A stretch of DNA of 64,000 nt from Burkholderiales bacterium 67-32 (GTDB lineage: Bacteria; Pseudomonadota; Gammaproteobacteria; Burkholderiales; Burkholderiaceae_B). Positions 46,629-55,220 of the stretch are shown here, in pieces. The notes under the pieces are model-generated. The model was not told the origin of the DNA. It ran no database searches and was given only the letters and a program-made list of their open reading frames with translations. The DNA is taken from contig MKUP01000028.1 of NCBI GenBank assembly GCA_001898625.1, positions 124,001 to 188,000 on the forward strand, given 5' to 3'. The translations under genes were made by a program, and so were the position numbers. Each line of letters starts with the position of its first letter. The first letter of the stretch is position 1.

Positions 46629-47408
46629 TCAGAACGTGCCGGGGTAGCCGCCGCCGTCGATCAGGAGGCTCTGGCCCGTGATGTAGCCCGTGTGCGCCGA
46701 GCACACGAAGGCGCACAGCGCGCCCAGTTCCTCGGCCCGCCCGTAGCGGCCGGCGGGGTTGTTGCTGCCGCGTTCTTCCCAGAGCTGGTCGAAGGTCTTG
46801 CCGGTGTCCTCCAGCATGCCCTCGATGTGGCGGCGCTGGGCGTCGGTGGCGAACACGCCCGGCAGCAGGTTGTTGATCGTGACGTTGTGGCGCACCGTCT
46901 GGCGCGCCAGTCCCGCCACGAAACCCACCAGGCCCGAGCGCGCGCCGTTGGACAGGCCCAGTTCGATCTGCGGCGTCTTCACGCTGCGCGACACGATGTT
47001 GACGATGCGGCCGAACTTGCGTTCGACCATGCCGTCCACCGTGCGGCGGATCATCTCGATCGGGCCCAGCATCATCGAGTCCAGCGCCTGGTGCCAGTCG
47101 TCCAGCGTCCAGGTGCGGAAGTCGCCGGGCTCGGGGCCGTCGGCATTGTTGACCAGGATGTCCGGAGCGGGGCAGGCGGCCAGCGCCGCGTCGCGTCCCG
47201 CTTCGGTCGTGATGTTGGCGACCACGTAGCGCACCGGCGTGCCGGTCTGCGCCGTGATCTCCGCCGCCGCCTTCTCCAGCGTGGCCTGGGTGCGCGCCGC
47301 GATGGTCACGAGCACGCCTTCCTGCGACAGTTGGAGCGCGCAGGCGCGCCCCATGCCGCGGCTGCCGCCGAATACCAGCGCGCTTCTGCCTTGGATGCCG
47401 AGGTCCAT
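46629..47408 (-). CDS. SDR-family protein with degenerate catalytic site
   Basis: A 259-residue short-chain dehydrogenase/reductase fold. The cofactor loop is GGSRGMG (about residues 14-20) and NNADGPEPGDF replaces the usual NNAG. At the catalytic position the usual Tyr-x-x-x-Lys is replaced by SNGAR (within LGLSNGARSGLVGFV), so both Tyr and Lys are missing. Proteins of the 3-oxoacyl-ACP-reductase-like SDR subgroup with imperfect tetrads look like this. It is 16 bp after the DHDPS-family gene, so the two form one unit. Whether it is an active reductase is unclear. Confidence 0.85.
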   Translation of the reverse strand: MDLGIQGRSALVFGGSRGMGRACALQLSQEGVLVTIAARTQATLEKAAAEITAQTGTPVRYVVANITTEAGRDAALAACPAPDILVNNADGPEPGDFRTWTLDDWHQALDSMMLGPIEMIRRTVDGMVERKFGRIVNIVSRSVKTPQIELGLSNGARSGLVGFVAGLARQTVRHNVTINNLLPGVFATDAQRRHIEGMLEDTGKTFDQLWEERGSNNPAGRYGRAEELGALCAFVCSAHTGYITGQSLLIDGGGYPGTF

Positions 47409-47424
47409 GAGTCGCGTCCGTCCG

Positions 47425-48360
47425 TCAGGCCGACTTCAGCTCGGGCGAGCTCCAGCCGTATTTCTTGTCCAGTTCGAGCTCGCGCACCACGCGCAAGCCC
47501 TTCTGCAGCGCCTCGGGGGCGAGGCTCTTGAGCGGCTTGCGCAGCTCGCCGGCGGGCAGGCCCACGGCCTTCATCAGCGACTTGATCGCCACCGGGTTGA
47601 TGGCCGAGTACGAGAAGTGCAGCATGGGCAGCATGTGCAGGTACATGTCGCGGAAGCTTTCGGATACTTCCGGCGTCTTCCAGGGCTTGGAGATCGTGGC
47701 GATCTCGGCCGGGGCGATGTTACCCGTCATGTTGGCGGTGCCGTGGCCGCCCAGGCTCATGGTGGGGACGACCAGGCCCAGGTTGGGCGAGTCGCAGCAC
47801 ATCACGGCCACGTCGGGACGGGCGCGCAGCACCTGCGCGACCTGGCCCACGCGGGTGGTCGATTCCTTGTGCACGACGTAGTTGGGGTGCTTGAAGATGC
47901 GCAGCAGGTTGTCCCAGTGCAGATCGGTCTTCACGCGCGGCGGGTTGTTGTAGATGCCCAGCGGCAGGTCGGTGGCGTCGGCCACTTCCAGGAAGTAGTC
48001 CTCGATGTCCGACTCGGGACCGCAGATGTAGGCCGGCGCGGCCAGGATGGCGCCGTCCGCGCCGTTGGCGTGGGCGAAGCGCAGGTAGTCGATGGTGGTG
48101 TCGGTGTTGTTGCCGGTGCAGCCGTAGAAGAACTTCATCTTGCCGTTCTTCATCTTGGCCGTTTCGGCGATGATCTGCTGGCGCTCCTGCTGCGACAGCA
48201 TCGAGACTTCGCCCGTCGAGCCCATGATCAGCACGGCGGAGGTGCCGTTGTCCTCATGGAACTTGAGCAGGGTGCGGAAGCCTTCGAAATCGACGCTGCC
48301 GTCTTGATTGAAAGGAGTGATCAGGGCAACGAACGACCCTTCGATTTTCATCTTAGCCAT
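47425..48360 (-). CDS. dihydrodipicolinate synthase/N-acetylneuraminate lyase family protein
   Basis: A 311-residue TIM-barrel class I aldolase. GSTGEVSMLS (residues 48-57) is the carboxylate loop, Tyr137 lies in YNNPPR and the Schiff-base Lys165 in VVHKESTTR. The family includes DapA, sialic acid lyase and several sugar-acid or hydroxyproline-pathway enzymes; the SNP-like departures from DapA (GSTGE for GTTGE) and the catabolic neighbours argue against lysine synthesis. It leads a unit with the SDR gene. The hairpin at 48399-48423 separates it from the C-S lyase gene upstream. Confidence 0.88.
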   Translation of the reverse strand: MAKMKIEGSFVALITPFNQDGSVDFEGFRTLLKFHEDNGTSAVLIMGSTGEVSMLSQQERQQIIAETAKMKNGKMKFFYGCTGNNTDTTIDYLRFAHANGADGAILAAPAYICGPESDIEDYFLEVADATDLPLGIYNNPPRVKTDLHWDNLLRIFKHPNYVVHKESTTRVGQVAQVLRARPDVAVMCCDSPNLGLVVPTMSLGGHGTANMTGNIAPAEIATISKPWKTPEVSESFRDMYLHMLPMLHFSYSAINPVAIKSLMKAVGLPAGELRKPLKSLAPEALQKGLRVVRELELDKKYGWSSPELKSA

Positions 48361-48398
48361 GGCGATTCCACCGATTGATTAACTGTTACATGATACTC

Positions 48399-48423
48399 CG
48401 CGGGGAAACCCTCGTTCCCCGCG
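48399..48423. terminator. hairpin between C-S lyase and DHDPS-family genes
   Basis: CGCGGGGAA and TTCCCCGCG form a perfect 9-bp stem with a 7-nt loop, starting 20 bp after the lyase stop on the minus strand. No U run follows on either strand, so it may be a weak terminator or a pause site. Confidence 0.4.
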
Positions 48424-48442
48424 CGATACCTGGGTTTCCCGG

Positions 48443-49645
48443 TCAGGCCCGGCGCGCGACGGGGGCTGAATCGATTTCGGCCAACGCCGCGAAGCCACCC
48501 TCCAGGTCGGCGATCAGGTCGGCCGGATCCTCCAGGCCGACGTGCAGCCGCAGCGCCTGGCCGGTGTACGGCCACTTGGCGGTGGTGCGGTCGCCCGACG
48601 GGTTGAAGGGAATGACCAGGCTTTCGTAGCCGCCCCACGACACGCCGATGCCGAACAGTTGCAGGCTGTCGATGAAGGCTTCCACCGCGGCCGGCGAGGC
48701 GGGCTTGAGCACCACCGCGAACAGTCCGGCCGCGCCCAGGAAATCGCGTTTCCACAGCGCGTGGCCGGGATGGCTGGGCAGCGCGGGGTGCAGCACCTTC
48801 TCCACCTCGGGCCGGGTCTCGAGCCACGAGGCCACCTCGACGCCCGACTTCCAGTGCTGCTGCAAGCGCACGTTCATGGTACGCAGGCCGCGCAAGGCGA
48901 GATAGACGTCGTCGGGGCCGGCGGTCTGGCCCAGGTCCTGGGTGGTGCGCTTGATCAGCGGCCAGGTTTCCTCGGTGCAGGTGACGATGCCCAGCATGGC
49001 GTCGGAATGGCCGACGATGTACTTGGTCGCGGCCTGGATGGAGACGTCCACGCCATGCTCGAAGGGCTTGAAGAACAGCGGCGTGCCCCAGGTGTTGTCC
49101 ATGACCACCTTGGCGCCGTGGCGATGGGCCACGGCCGCGATGGCGGGAATGTCCTGCATCTCGAAGGTCTCGGACCCGGGCGACTCGACGTAGACCACGC
49201 GGGTGTTGGGCCGCATGCTGGCTTCGATGCCGCCGCCCGAGGTCGGGTCGTAGATGGTGACTTCCACGCCGAAGCGGCCGAGCACGCGGGTCAGGAAGGT
49301 CCGGGTGGGAGAATAGGCGCTGTCGGTCAGCAGCACGTGGTCGCCGGCGGCCAGCAGGGCGGTCAGCGCGGTGGCGCAGGCGGCCAGCCCCGACGGGAAC
49401 ACCTGCGAGCGGTAGCCGCCTTCCAGTTCGGCGATGGCTTCTTCCAGCGCGTGATGGGTGGGCGTGCCGAAGCGGCCGTAGGTGGTGGCGCCCGGCTCGT
49501 CGGCGGCGCGCCGCTTCTTCTTTTCTTCCCATTCGGCCATCGACCCGTGAAGGATGGTCGACCCGCGGAAGATCGGAGTGTTCACGAGTCCGGCGAAACG
49601 CTCGGGGTGCCTGCCGGCGGTAACCAGCCTGGTCTTCTCTTTCAT
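48443..49645 (-). CDS. Cys/Met-metabolism PLP enzyme (cystathionine beta-lyase-like)
   Basis: A 400-residue fold-type I PLP enzyme. PLP-binding Lys208 lies in AATKYIVGHSD; YGRFGTPT (residues 56-63), SGLAACATAL and VVMDNTWGTP are family motifs typical of MetC/cystathionine beta-lyase rather than gamma-synthase. It would cleave C-S bonds of cystathionine or cysteine. ATG at 49645 has CGAGGA upstream; the frame extends to a GTG at 49669. It is divergent from an Lrp-type regulator, with a 6-bp-arm inverted repeat between, and probably controlled by it. Confidence 0.87.
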   Translation of the reverse strand: MKEKTRLVTAGRHPERFAGLVNTPIFRGSTILHGSMAEWEEKKKRRAADEPGATTYGRFGTPTHHALEEAIAELEGGYRSQVFPSGLAACATALTALLAAGDHVLLTDSAYSPTRTFLTRVLGRFGVEVTIYDPTSGGGIEASMRPNTRVVYVESPGSETFEMQDIPAIAAVAHRHGAKVVMDNTWGTPLFFKPFEHGVDVSIQAATKYIVGHSDAMLGIVTCTEETWPLIKRTTQDLGQTAGPDDVYLALRGLRTMNVRLQQHWKSGVEVASWLETRPEVEKVLHPALPSHPGHALWKRDFLGAAGLFAVVLKPASPAAVEAFIDSLQLFGIGVSWGGYESLVIPFNPSGDRTTAKWPYTGQALRLHVGLEDPADLIADLEGGFAALAEIDSAPVARRA

Positions 49646-49758
49646 TGCTGCTGTTGTCCTCGAATACACAGACGGCGCCGGTGGCGCCGGATCCCGTCCG
49701 CGATACGGTCGGGCATGGAGAAAGTGTAGGGGGGATGGTGATTAAATTTTTTTCCTTA

Positions 49759-49776
49759 TTGACACCGGTTTGTCAA
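49759..49776. promoter_or_regulatory. inverted repeat in lyase/Lrp divergent promoter
   Basis: TTGACA-CCGGTT-TGTCAA has perfect 6-bp arms, 53 bp upstream of the Lrp start and about 114 bp from the lyase start, followed by an AT-rich run. It is a candidate Lrp-family operator; TTGACA or TTGTCA could also serve as a -35 element. Confidence 0.45.
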
Positions 49777-49828
49777 AAAATGGGAAAATTATTTATCCTT
49801 TAGTCTCTAGAATAGTGATTGATTCCCC

Positions 49829-50287
49829 ATGGATAAAAAAGACAGCAATATTCTTTCTATCCTCCAGGAAGACGCCACGCTCTCGGTCAACGAGATCGCC
49901 GAGCGGGTCAGCCTGTCTCCCACCGCGTGCTGGAAACGGATCCAGCGCCTGACGCAGGAAGGCGTGATCCGCAAGCAGGTGTGCCTGCTCGACAACCGCA
50001 AGCTGGGCGTGGGAGTGACCGTGTTCGTGGCCGTCAAGACCAACCACCACGACCTGCAATGGCTGCAGAAATTCGCCGCCGGGGTGCGCGACATGCCCGA
50101 GGTGGTCGAGTTCTACCGCATGAGCGGCGAGATCGATTACCTGCTCAAGGTTGTGGTTCCTGACATCCAGGGCTTCGACATGGTGTACAAGAAACTCATA
50201 CAGGTCGTGGAACTCTTCGACGTCAGCTCGAGTTTCGCGATGGAAGAACTGAAATACACGACGGCGCTGCCGTTGGACTACGCTTGA
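49829..50287 (+). CDS. Lrp/AsnC-family transcriptional regulator
   Basis: A 152-residue Lrp-type regulator. The N-terminal helix-turn-helix (SVNEIAERVSLSPTACWKRIQRL, residues 19-41) precedes the RAM ligand domain with VVEFYRMSGEIDYLLKVVVPDI, the amino-acid-sensing region. The sequence is close to DecR/BkdR-like regulators, some of which sense cysteine. It is divergent from the C-S lyase and 17 bp upstream of the molybdoenzyme gene, so it likely controls both in response to a sulfur amino acid. Confidence 0.92.
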   Translation: MDKKDSNILSILQEDATLSVNEIAERVSLSPTACWKRIQRLTQEGVIRKQVCLLDNRKLGVGVTVFVAVKTNHHDLQWLQKFAAGVRDMPEVVEFYRMSGEIDYLLKVVVPDIQGFDMVYKKLIQVVELFDVSSSFAMEELKYTTALPLDYA

Positions 50288-50304
50288 TCCCTGCCGAGAC
50301 CGCC

Positions 50305-52617
50305 ATGGCCGTAGATGTCAAACGCTTTCCGTCCCTGTCCCACTGGGGCGCCTTTACCGCGGTCGTCGCCGACGGCCGCCTGCAGGCCTGCGAGCCGTTC
50401 GCGCTCGATCCTGCGCCGTCGCCCATCCTGCAATCCATGCCTGGCATGGTCCACTCGCCCCTGCGCATCGCCCGTCCCGCCGTGCGCGAAGGCTGGCTGC
50501 GCGACCGCGAGCGGGCCGACCGCGCCGCGCGCGGCAGCGACCGTTTCGTGGAAGTGGAATGGGACGTGGCCCTGAAACTGGTGGCCGACGAGCTGGCGCG
50601 GGTGCGCGCCACGCATGGCGATGCCTCGATCTTCGGCGGCTCCTACGGCTGGTCCTCGGCCGGCCGCCTGCACCATGCGCGCACGCAGACCCACCGTTTC
50701 CTGAACGCGGGCGGCGGCTGCGTCAACCAGGCCGGCAACTACAGCTGGGGCGCGGCGCAGTTCCTGCTGCCGCACGTCATCGGCACCTATTCGCCCGTAA
50801 CCGGGCGCGTCACCGACTGGAACAGCGTGGCCGCGCACACCCGGCTGTTCGTGGCCTTTGGCGGGATACCACTGCGCAATACCCAGATCACCTCGGGCGG
50901 CGCCGGCGAGCATTCCGCGCCGCGCTGGCTGGCCCGCGCGCGCGAGGCGGGTGTCGAGTTCGTGGTCGTCAGCCCCACGCGGGGCGACGTGCCGGAAGGC
51001 ATCGACGCGCGCTGGATTCCCATCCGCCCGAACACGGACGCGGCCCTGATGCTGGCCATGGTCCACGTGCTGCTGACCGAGGACCGGCACGCCGCCGACT
51101 TCGTGCAGACCCACTGCGCCGGCTTCGACCGCTTCGCCGACTACGTCCTGGGCAAGACCGACGGCCAGGCCAAGAGCCCTGAATGGGCGCAAGAGCTGTG
51201 CGGCGTGCCGGCGGCCGACATACGCGCCCTGGCGCGGCGCGCCGCCGACACGCGCACCATGCTGACCTGCACCTGGTCCCTGCAACGCGCGCACCGCGGC
51301 GAGCAACCCTATTGGGCGGCCATCGCGCTGGCCTCTGCGCTGGGCCAGATCGGCCTGCCCGGCGGCGGCTTCGCCTTCGGCCATGGCTCCATGAACGGCG
51401 TCGGCAATCCGCGGCCGGCCGCCGCTTCGCCCGAGATGTCCTCGGGCGCGAATCCCATCGGGCGCTCGATACCCGTGGCGCGCATCGCCGACATGCTGCT
51501 GCAGCCGGGCGAGCCCTTCGAGTTCAACGGCCGCAGCGACGTCTATCCCGACATCCAGATGATCTACTGGGCGGGCGGCAATCCCTTCCATCACCACCAG
51601 GACCTGAACCGCCTGGTGCGCGCCTGGAACAAGCCGCAGACCATCGTCGTGCACGACAGTTGGTGGACGCCCACCGCGCGCCGCGCCGACATCGTGCTGC
51701 CGGCGACCACCACGCTCGAACGCAACGATATCGGCGGTTCCTCGCGCGACCGCTTCGTGCTGGCCATGCACCAGGCGCTGGCGCCGCATGAGCAAAGCCG
51801 CAACGACTTCGACATCTACCGCGAACTGGCGGCCATGGGCGGCTACGAGCAGGCCTTCACCGGCGGCCGCGACGAGTTCCAGTGGATACGCCACATCTAT
51901 GACGGCATGGCCGCGGGATGGCGCGAATCGGGGTTCGACGCACCCGGCTTCGACGACTTCTGGCGCGCCGGCCACCTGGAACTGCCCGAGCCGACGCGCG
52001 AGTTCGTGCTGTTCGAGGACTTCCGCCGCGACCCCGCCGCCCACCCGCTCAAGACGCCGTCGGGCCGCATAGAAATCTATTCCGAACGCATCGCCGGCTT
52101 CGGCTACGACGACTGCCCGCCCCATCCGGCCTGGGTGCCGCCGGCCGAATGGCTGGGCGCCGACCTGGCCGCGCGCTTCCCGCTGCACCTGGTCACTTCG
52201 CAGCCGGGCGACAAGCTGCACTCGCAGCTGGACGCCGGCATCGTGTCCACCGCCAACAAGCTGCACGGGCGCGAACGCGTCCGGATGGCGGCCGAGGACG
52301 CGGCGATGCGCGGGATCCAGGACGGCGACCTCGTCAAGGTCTACAACGATCGCGGCGCCTGCATCGCGGCGGTGTCGGTGCAGGACGGCGTGATGCCCGC
52401 CGTGGCCATCATGTCCACCGGTGCATGGTTCGACCCGTTGGACGCGGCGCTGGAGCGCCACGGCAATCCCAACGTACTGACGCTGGACGCGGGCACGTCG
52501 CGCCTGGCCCAGGCGCCCAGCGCGCTGTCGGCGCTGGTGGAGATTCGCAAGTGGGAAGGCGAGGCGCCGCGGGTTGAGGCGTTCGAGGTACCGGCGATCA
52601 GCGCCCGGGCTGCGTGA
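50305..52617 (+). CDS. molybdopterin oxidoreductase, biotin/methionine sulfoxide reductase (BisC)-like
   Basis: A 770-residue DMSO-reductase-family molybdoenzyme. There is no Tat signal and no N-terminal [4Fe-4S] Cys cluster, the pattern of cytoplasmic BisC. The Mo ligand is Ser147 in GNYSWGAAQ; WSLQRAHRGEQPYW, GGGFAFGHGS and the C-terminal LHLVTSQPGDKLHSQLD bind the two pterin cofactors. BisC-type enzymes reduce biotin sulfoxide and free methionine sulfoxide. It lies just behind an Lrp regulator and opposite a C-S lyase, which suggests sulfoxide salvage of sulfur amino acids. ATG at 50305 preferred over a TTG overlapping the Lrp stop. Ends overlap the permease gene by 20 bp, tail to tail. 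Confidence 0.88.
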   Translation: MAVDVKRFPSLSHWGAFTAVVADGRLQACEPFALDPAPSPILQSMPGMVHSPLRIARPAVREGWLRDRERADRAARGSDRFVEVEWDVALKLVADELARVRATHGDASIFGGSYGWSSAGRLHHARTQTHRFLNAGGGCVNQAGNYSWGAAQFLLPHVIGTYSPVTGRVTDWNSVAAHTRLFVAFGGIPLRNTQITSGGAGEHSAPRWLARAREAGVEFVVVSPTRGDVPEGIDARWIPIRPNTDAALMLAMVHVLLTEDRHAADFVQTHCAGFDRFADYVLGKTDGQAKSPEWAQELCGVPAADIRALARRAADTRTMLTCTWSLQRAHRGEQPYWAAIALASALGQIGLPGGGFAFGHGSMNGVGNPRPAAASPEMSSGANPIGRSIPVARIADMLLQPGEPFEFNGRSDVYPDIQMIYWAGGNPFHHHQDLNRLVRAWNKPQTIVVHDSWWTPTARRADIVLPATTTLERNDIGGSSRDRFVLAMHQALAPHEQSRNDFDIYRELAAMGGYEQAFTGGRDEFQWIRHIYDGMAAGWRESGFDAPGFDDFWRAGHLELPEPTREFVLFEDFRRDPAAHPLKTPSGRIEIYSERIAGFGYDDCPPHPAWVPPAEWLGADLAARFPLHLVTSQPGDKLHSQLDAGIVSTANKLHGRERVRMAAEDAAMRGIQDGDLVKVYNDRGACIAAVSVQDGVMPAVAIMSTGAWFDPLDAALERHGNPNVLTLDAGTSRLAQAPSALSALVEIRKWEGEAPRVEAFEVPAISARAA

Positions 52618-54013
52618 CCGGTCCGGCGGCCAGCACGGCCTTGCGGCGCGAATACAGGAAATACACCGCGAGGCCCGCCAGCACCCAGACGCAGAAGGCC
52701 AGCCAGGTGACCCGGTCCAGGTGCGCGATCAGGAAGACGCAGCATGCCACCGCCGCGAGCGGGACGTAGGGGACGCCGGGGCAGCGGAAGCCGCGCTGCA
52801 GGTCCGGATGGGTCCGGCGCAGCACGATGACCGCCAGCGAGATCAGCGCGAAGGCGGTCAGCGTGCCGATGTTGATCAGCTCGGCCAGCACGGCCAGGGG
52901 GACGAGCCCGGCGATCAGCGCGAAGGCCAGTCCGACGGACCATGTCAGCGTGAAGGGCGTCGCGTGGCGCGGATGCAGGCTGGCCAGCCGTTGCGGCAAC
53001 AGGCCGTCGCGGGCCATGGCGTAGAGGATGCGCGTCAGGCCGTAGCTCATGACGAGGATGACCGTCGTCATGCCCAGGATGGCGCCCAGGTCCACCACGC
53101 CGGCCAGGCCCGTCTGCCCCGTGCGCTGCAAGGCCAGCGACACCGGGTGGTCGGAGTTGGCGGCGAAGTCCTGGTAGGGCACGATGCCGGTCATAACCAG
53201 GGTCACGAGCACGTACAGCACGGTGCAGATCAGGAGCGAGCCCAGGATGCCGAGCGGCAGCGAACGCTGCGGATTCCTGACTTCCTCGGCCGAGGACGCG
53301 ACCGCGTCGAAGCCGATGAACGCATAGAACATCAGGGCCGCGCCAGCATAGACGCCGCTCATGCCGTAGGGCATGAAGGGCGTCCAGTTCTCGGTCCGCA
53401 CGTGGGTGGCGCCGGCGGCGATGAATAGCACGACCACCAGGATCTTGATCACCACCATCGCGTTGTTGACGCGCTTGGACTGGCGGATGCCGAGCGAGAG
53501 CAGGGCGGTGATGGCGGCCAGGACCAGGAAGGCGGGCAGGTTGAACAGCGAGGCGCTGCCGGCCACCGCGCCCGGCGCGGCGCGCAGCGCCTCGGGCAGG
53601 TGCAGGCCGAAGCCGGCGATCAGCGATTGCAGGTAGCCGGACCAGCCGGCCGCGACGGCCGAGGCCGCCAGGCCGAACTCCAGTATCAGTATCCAGCCGA
53701 TCAGCCAGGCCGGCAGCTCGCCCAGCGTGGCGTAGACATAGGTGTAGACCGAGCCGGATACCGGCAGCGAGGACGAGAACTCGGCATAGGACAGCGCCGA
53801 GAAAAAGCAGGCGATGGCCGCCAGGACGAAGGATAGCGACAGGGCGGGGCCGGCGATCAGGCTGCCGGTGCCGGTCAGGATGAAGATGCCCGAGCCGACG
53901 ACCGCGCCCACGCCCAGCATGACGAGATCGAAGGTGGACAAGCTCTTGCGCAGGCCGGCCGTCTGGCGCTGCGCCATCATGCTGTCTATGCTCTTGACGC
54001 GGAACAGGTCCAT
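52598..54013 (-). CDS. APC-family amino acid permease
   Basis: A 471-residue amino acid/polyamine/organocation permease with twelve predicted membrane helices. VMLGVGAVVGSGIFILTG near residue 32 is the unwound helix-1 motif of the family; FSALSYAEFSSSLPVSGSVY and FIGFDAVASSAEEVRNPQRSLP are the conserved helix 2 and 6 regions. It resembles the YfnA/cationic-amino-acid transporter branch. ATG at 54013 with GCGGGG upstream; the frame extends to a GTG at 54019. Convergent with the molybdoenzyme gene (20-bp overlap of 3' ends). Substrate unknown. Confidence 0.92.
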   Translation of the reverse strand: MDLFRVKSIDSMMAQRQTAGLRKSLSTFDLVMLGVGAVVGSGIFILTGTGSLIAGPALSLSFVLAAIACFFSALSYAEFSSSLPVSGSVYTYVYATLGELPAWLIGWILILEFGLAASAVAAGWSGYLQSLIAGFGLHLPEALRAAPGAVAGSASLFNLPAFLVLAAITALLSLGIRQSKRVNNAMVVIKILVVVLFIAAGATHVRTENWTPFMPYGMSGVYAGAALMFYAFIGFDAVASSAEEVRNPQRSLPLGILGSLLICTVLYVLVTLVMTGIVPYQDFAANSDHPVSLALQRTGQTGLAGVVDLGAILGMTTVILVMSYGLTRILYAMARDGLLPQRLASLHPRHATPFTLTWSVGLAFALIAGLVPLAVLAELINIGTLTAFALISLAVIVLRRTHPDLQRGFRCPGVPYVPLAAVACCVFLIAHLDRVTWLAFCVWVLAGLAVYFLYSRRKAVLAAGPVTQPGR

Positions 54014-54098
54014 GGGCACCCCGCTGGATGTGGTGTCGGCGCGTTCTCGCTCGGTCCGTTGCCCGCATTCTCACACAGGTGTCCTGGCGAGGCGATTC

Positions 54099-54128
54099 TT
54101 GTCCCGGGGGCCTTTCTGCTGGTACAGT
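54099..54128 (+). promoter_or_regulatory. putative promoter of tRNA-Arg
   Basis: TTGTCC (54099-54104) and TACAGT (54123-54128) with an 18-bp spacer; transcription would start about 5 nt before the mature tRNA. Confidence 0.5.
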
Positions 54129-54139
54129 AGCGGGCTTGC

Positions 54140-54214
54140 GTCCCTGTAGTTCAATGGATAGAACAGGTTCCTCCTAAGAATCAGATCCAGGTTCGATTCC
54201 TGGTGGGGACGCCA
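54140..54214 (+). tRNA. tRNA-Arg (anticodon CCT)
   Basis: A 75-nt cloverleaf with an encoded CCA (54212-54214). The acceptor stem is GTCCCTG with TGGGGAC (two G-T pairs), the D arm holds TTCAATGGATAGAA, the anticodon loop CTCCTAA places CCT at 54173-54175, and the T arm is CCAGG-TTCGATT-CCTGG. CCT reads AGG codons, which are rare in GC-rich betaproteobacteria. No integrase or repeat suggesting an attachment site was seen nearby. Confidence 0.97.
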
Positions 54215-54250
54215 CCCGCCGCCTTCCCCCTCCGTAGTTCCTTCCCGCTG

Positions 54251-55204
54251 TCATTCCCTTGCCTGCACGGCATCCGGCTTGCCCGCCGATGGCGCGCCCA
54301 GGTTCGATATGCCAAAGACATTCGCGCGATTGAGCCGGGCGAATTCGGCATGCAGCAGGTCCTGCACCGCGTCGTAGGCCGCCGGGCTGTCCCGCTCGAT
54401 GCGGCGTGCCAATACCAGCATGCGGTTCAACTGCACGCCGGTGATTTCCGAGCCGGTCACCCGGCCCGCGGCGACCAGGTCCTTGAAGACCGAGATCGGC
54501 ATGATGGTGGCCCAGCGGCCCCGGCAGACCAGTTCCCGGATGGCATCGACCGAGTCGATCTCGGCTTCCAATCGCAGGTCCACGCCCAGCGGCATCAATT
54601 GCCTGTCCACGATGTCGCGGTGCAGGGAGGTCATCAGGAGCGGCATGCGATGCAGCTGCGTGGCCGGTATGACGGGCCCCAGGCCCAGCGCGACGTTGGC
54701 GATCAGCGCGAAGGGTTCGCCCAGCAGCGGCTGCAGGGCCAGCGAGCCGCCCGGGCTGGGGTTGGTGACCACGGCCATGTCGACCACCCCGCGTTCCACC
54801 CATTCCAGCAGCGAGGGCGTGAAGGCCTCGCGCACCTTGATGCGGATGCCGTCCAGGCCCCGCCGCGACTGTTCGAACAGGCCCGGCACCAGCACCGCGG
54901 CCAGGGTGGGCGAGATGCCGATGGTGACCGTGGTGGCGGCGCTGGCCGGGCGCTGCGTCATTTGCCGGCGCAGCCGGGCCGCCTCGGCCAGCATGCGCTG
55001 CGAGGATTCGTACAGCGTCAGCCCGGCGGCCGTCAGCCGCACGCCGCGCGTGCCCCGTATCAGCAGGGGCTGGCCCATTTCCCGTTCCAGCTCGCGGAGT
55101 TGGCGGCTGAGCGCGGGCTGGGCGATGGAGATGGCCTGGGCGGCCGCGCTCAGGCTGCCGGCATCGACGATGGCGACGAAGTACCGCAACGTGCGCAAAT
55201 TCAT
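54251..55204 (-). CDS. LysR-family transcriptional regulator
   Basis: A 317-residue LysR regulator, MNLRTLRYFVAIVDAGSLS, with the helix-turn-helix AAAQAISIAQPALSRQLREL. Close in kind to the 34775-35752 regulator. It is divergent from the Ldh2/Bug/cupin cluster; a perfect 8-bp-arm palindrome lies 17 bp upstream of its start and 80 bp before the Ldh2 gene and is its likely binding site. Confidence 0.93.
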   Translation of the reverse strand: MNLRTLRYFVAIVDAGSLSAAAQAISIAQPALSRQLRELEREMGQPLLIRGTRGVRLTAAGLTLYESSQRMLAEAARLRRQMTQRPASAATTVTIGISPTLAAVLVPGLFEQSRRGLDGIRIKVREAFTPSLLEWVERGVVDMAVVTNPSPGGSLALQPLLGEPFALIANVALGLGPVIPATQLHRMPLLMTSLHRDIVDRQLMPLGVDLRLEAEIDSVDAIRELVCRGRWATIMPISVFKDLVAAGRVTGSEITGVQLNRMLVLARRIERDSPAAYDAVQDLLHAEFARLNRANVFGISNLGAPSAGKPDAVQARE

Positions 55205-55220
55205 GGCTAACCCGAAGAAT

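Noticed and set aside
47425-48360. True DapA for lysine synthesis
   Set aside because: Fold and catalytic Tyr/Lys fit the family, but the GSTGE loop and catabolic neighbours point to another member.
50278-52461. 727-codon minus-strand frame opposite the molybdoenzyme
   Set aside because: Antisense by-product of GC bias; the plus strand carries the conserved Mo and pterin motifs.
54140-54214. tRNA-Arg as an integration site for a genomic island
   Set aside because: No integrase gene or repeated tRNA 3' end was seen nearby, and flanking genes look ordinary.
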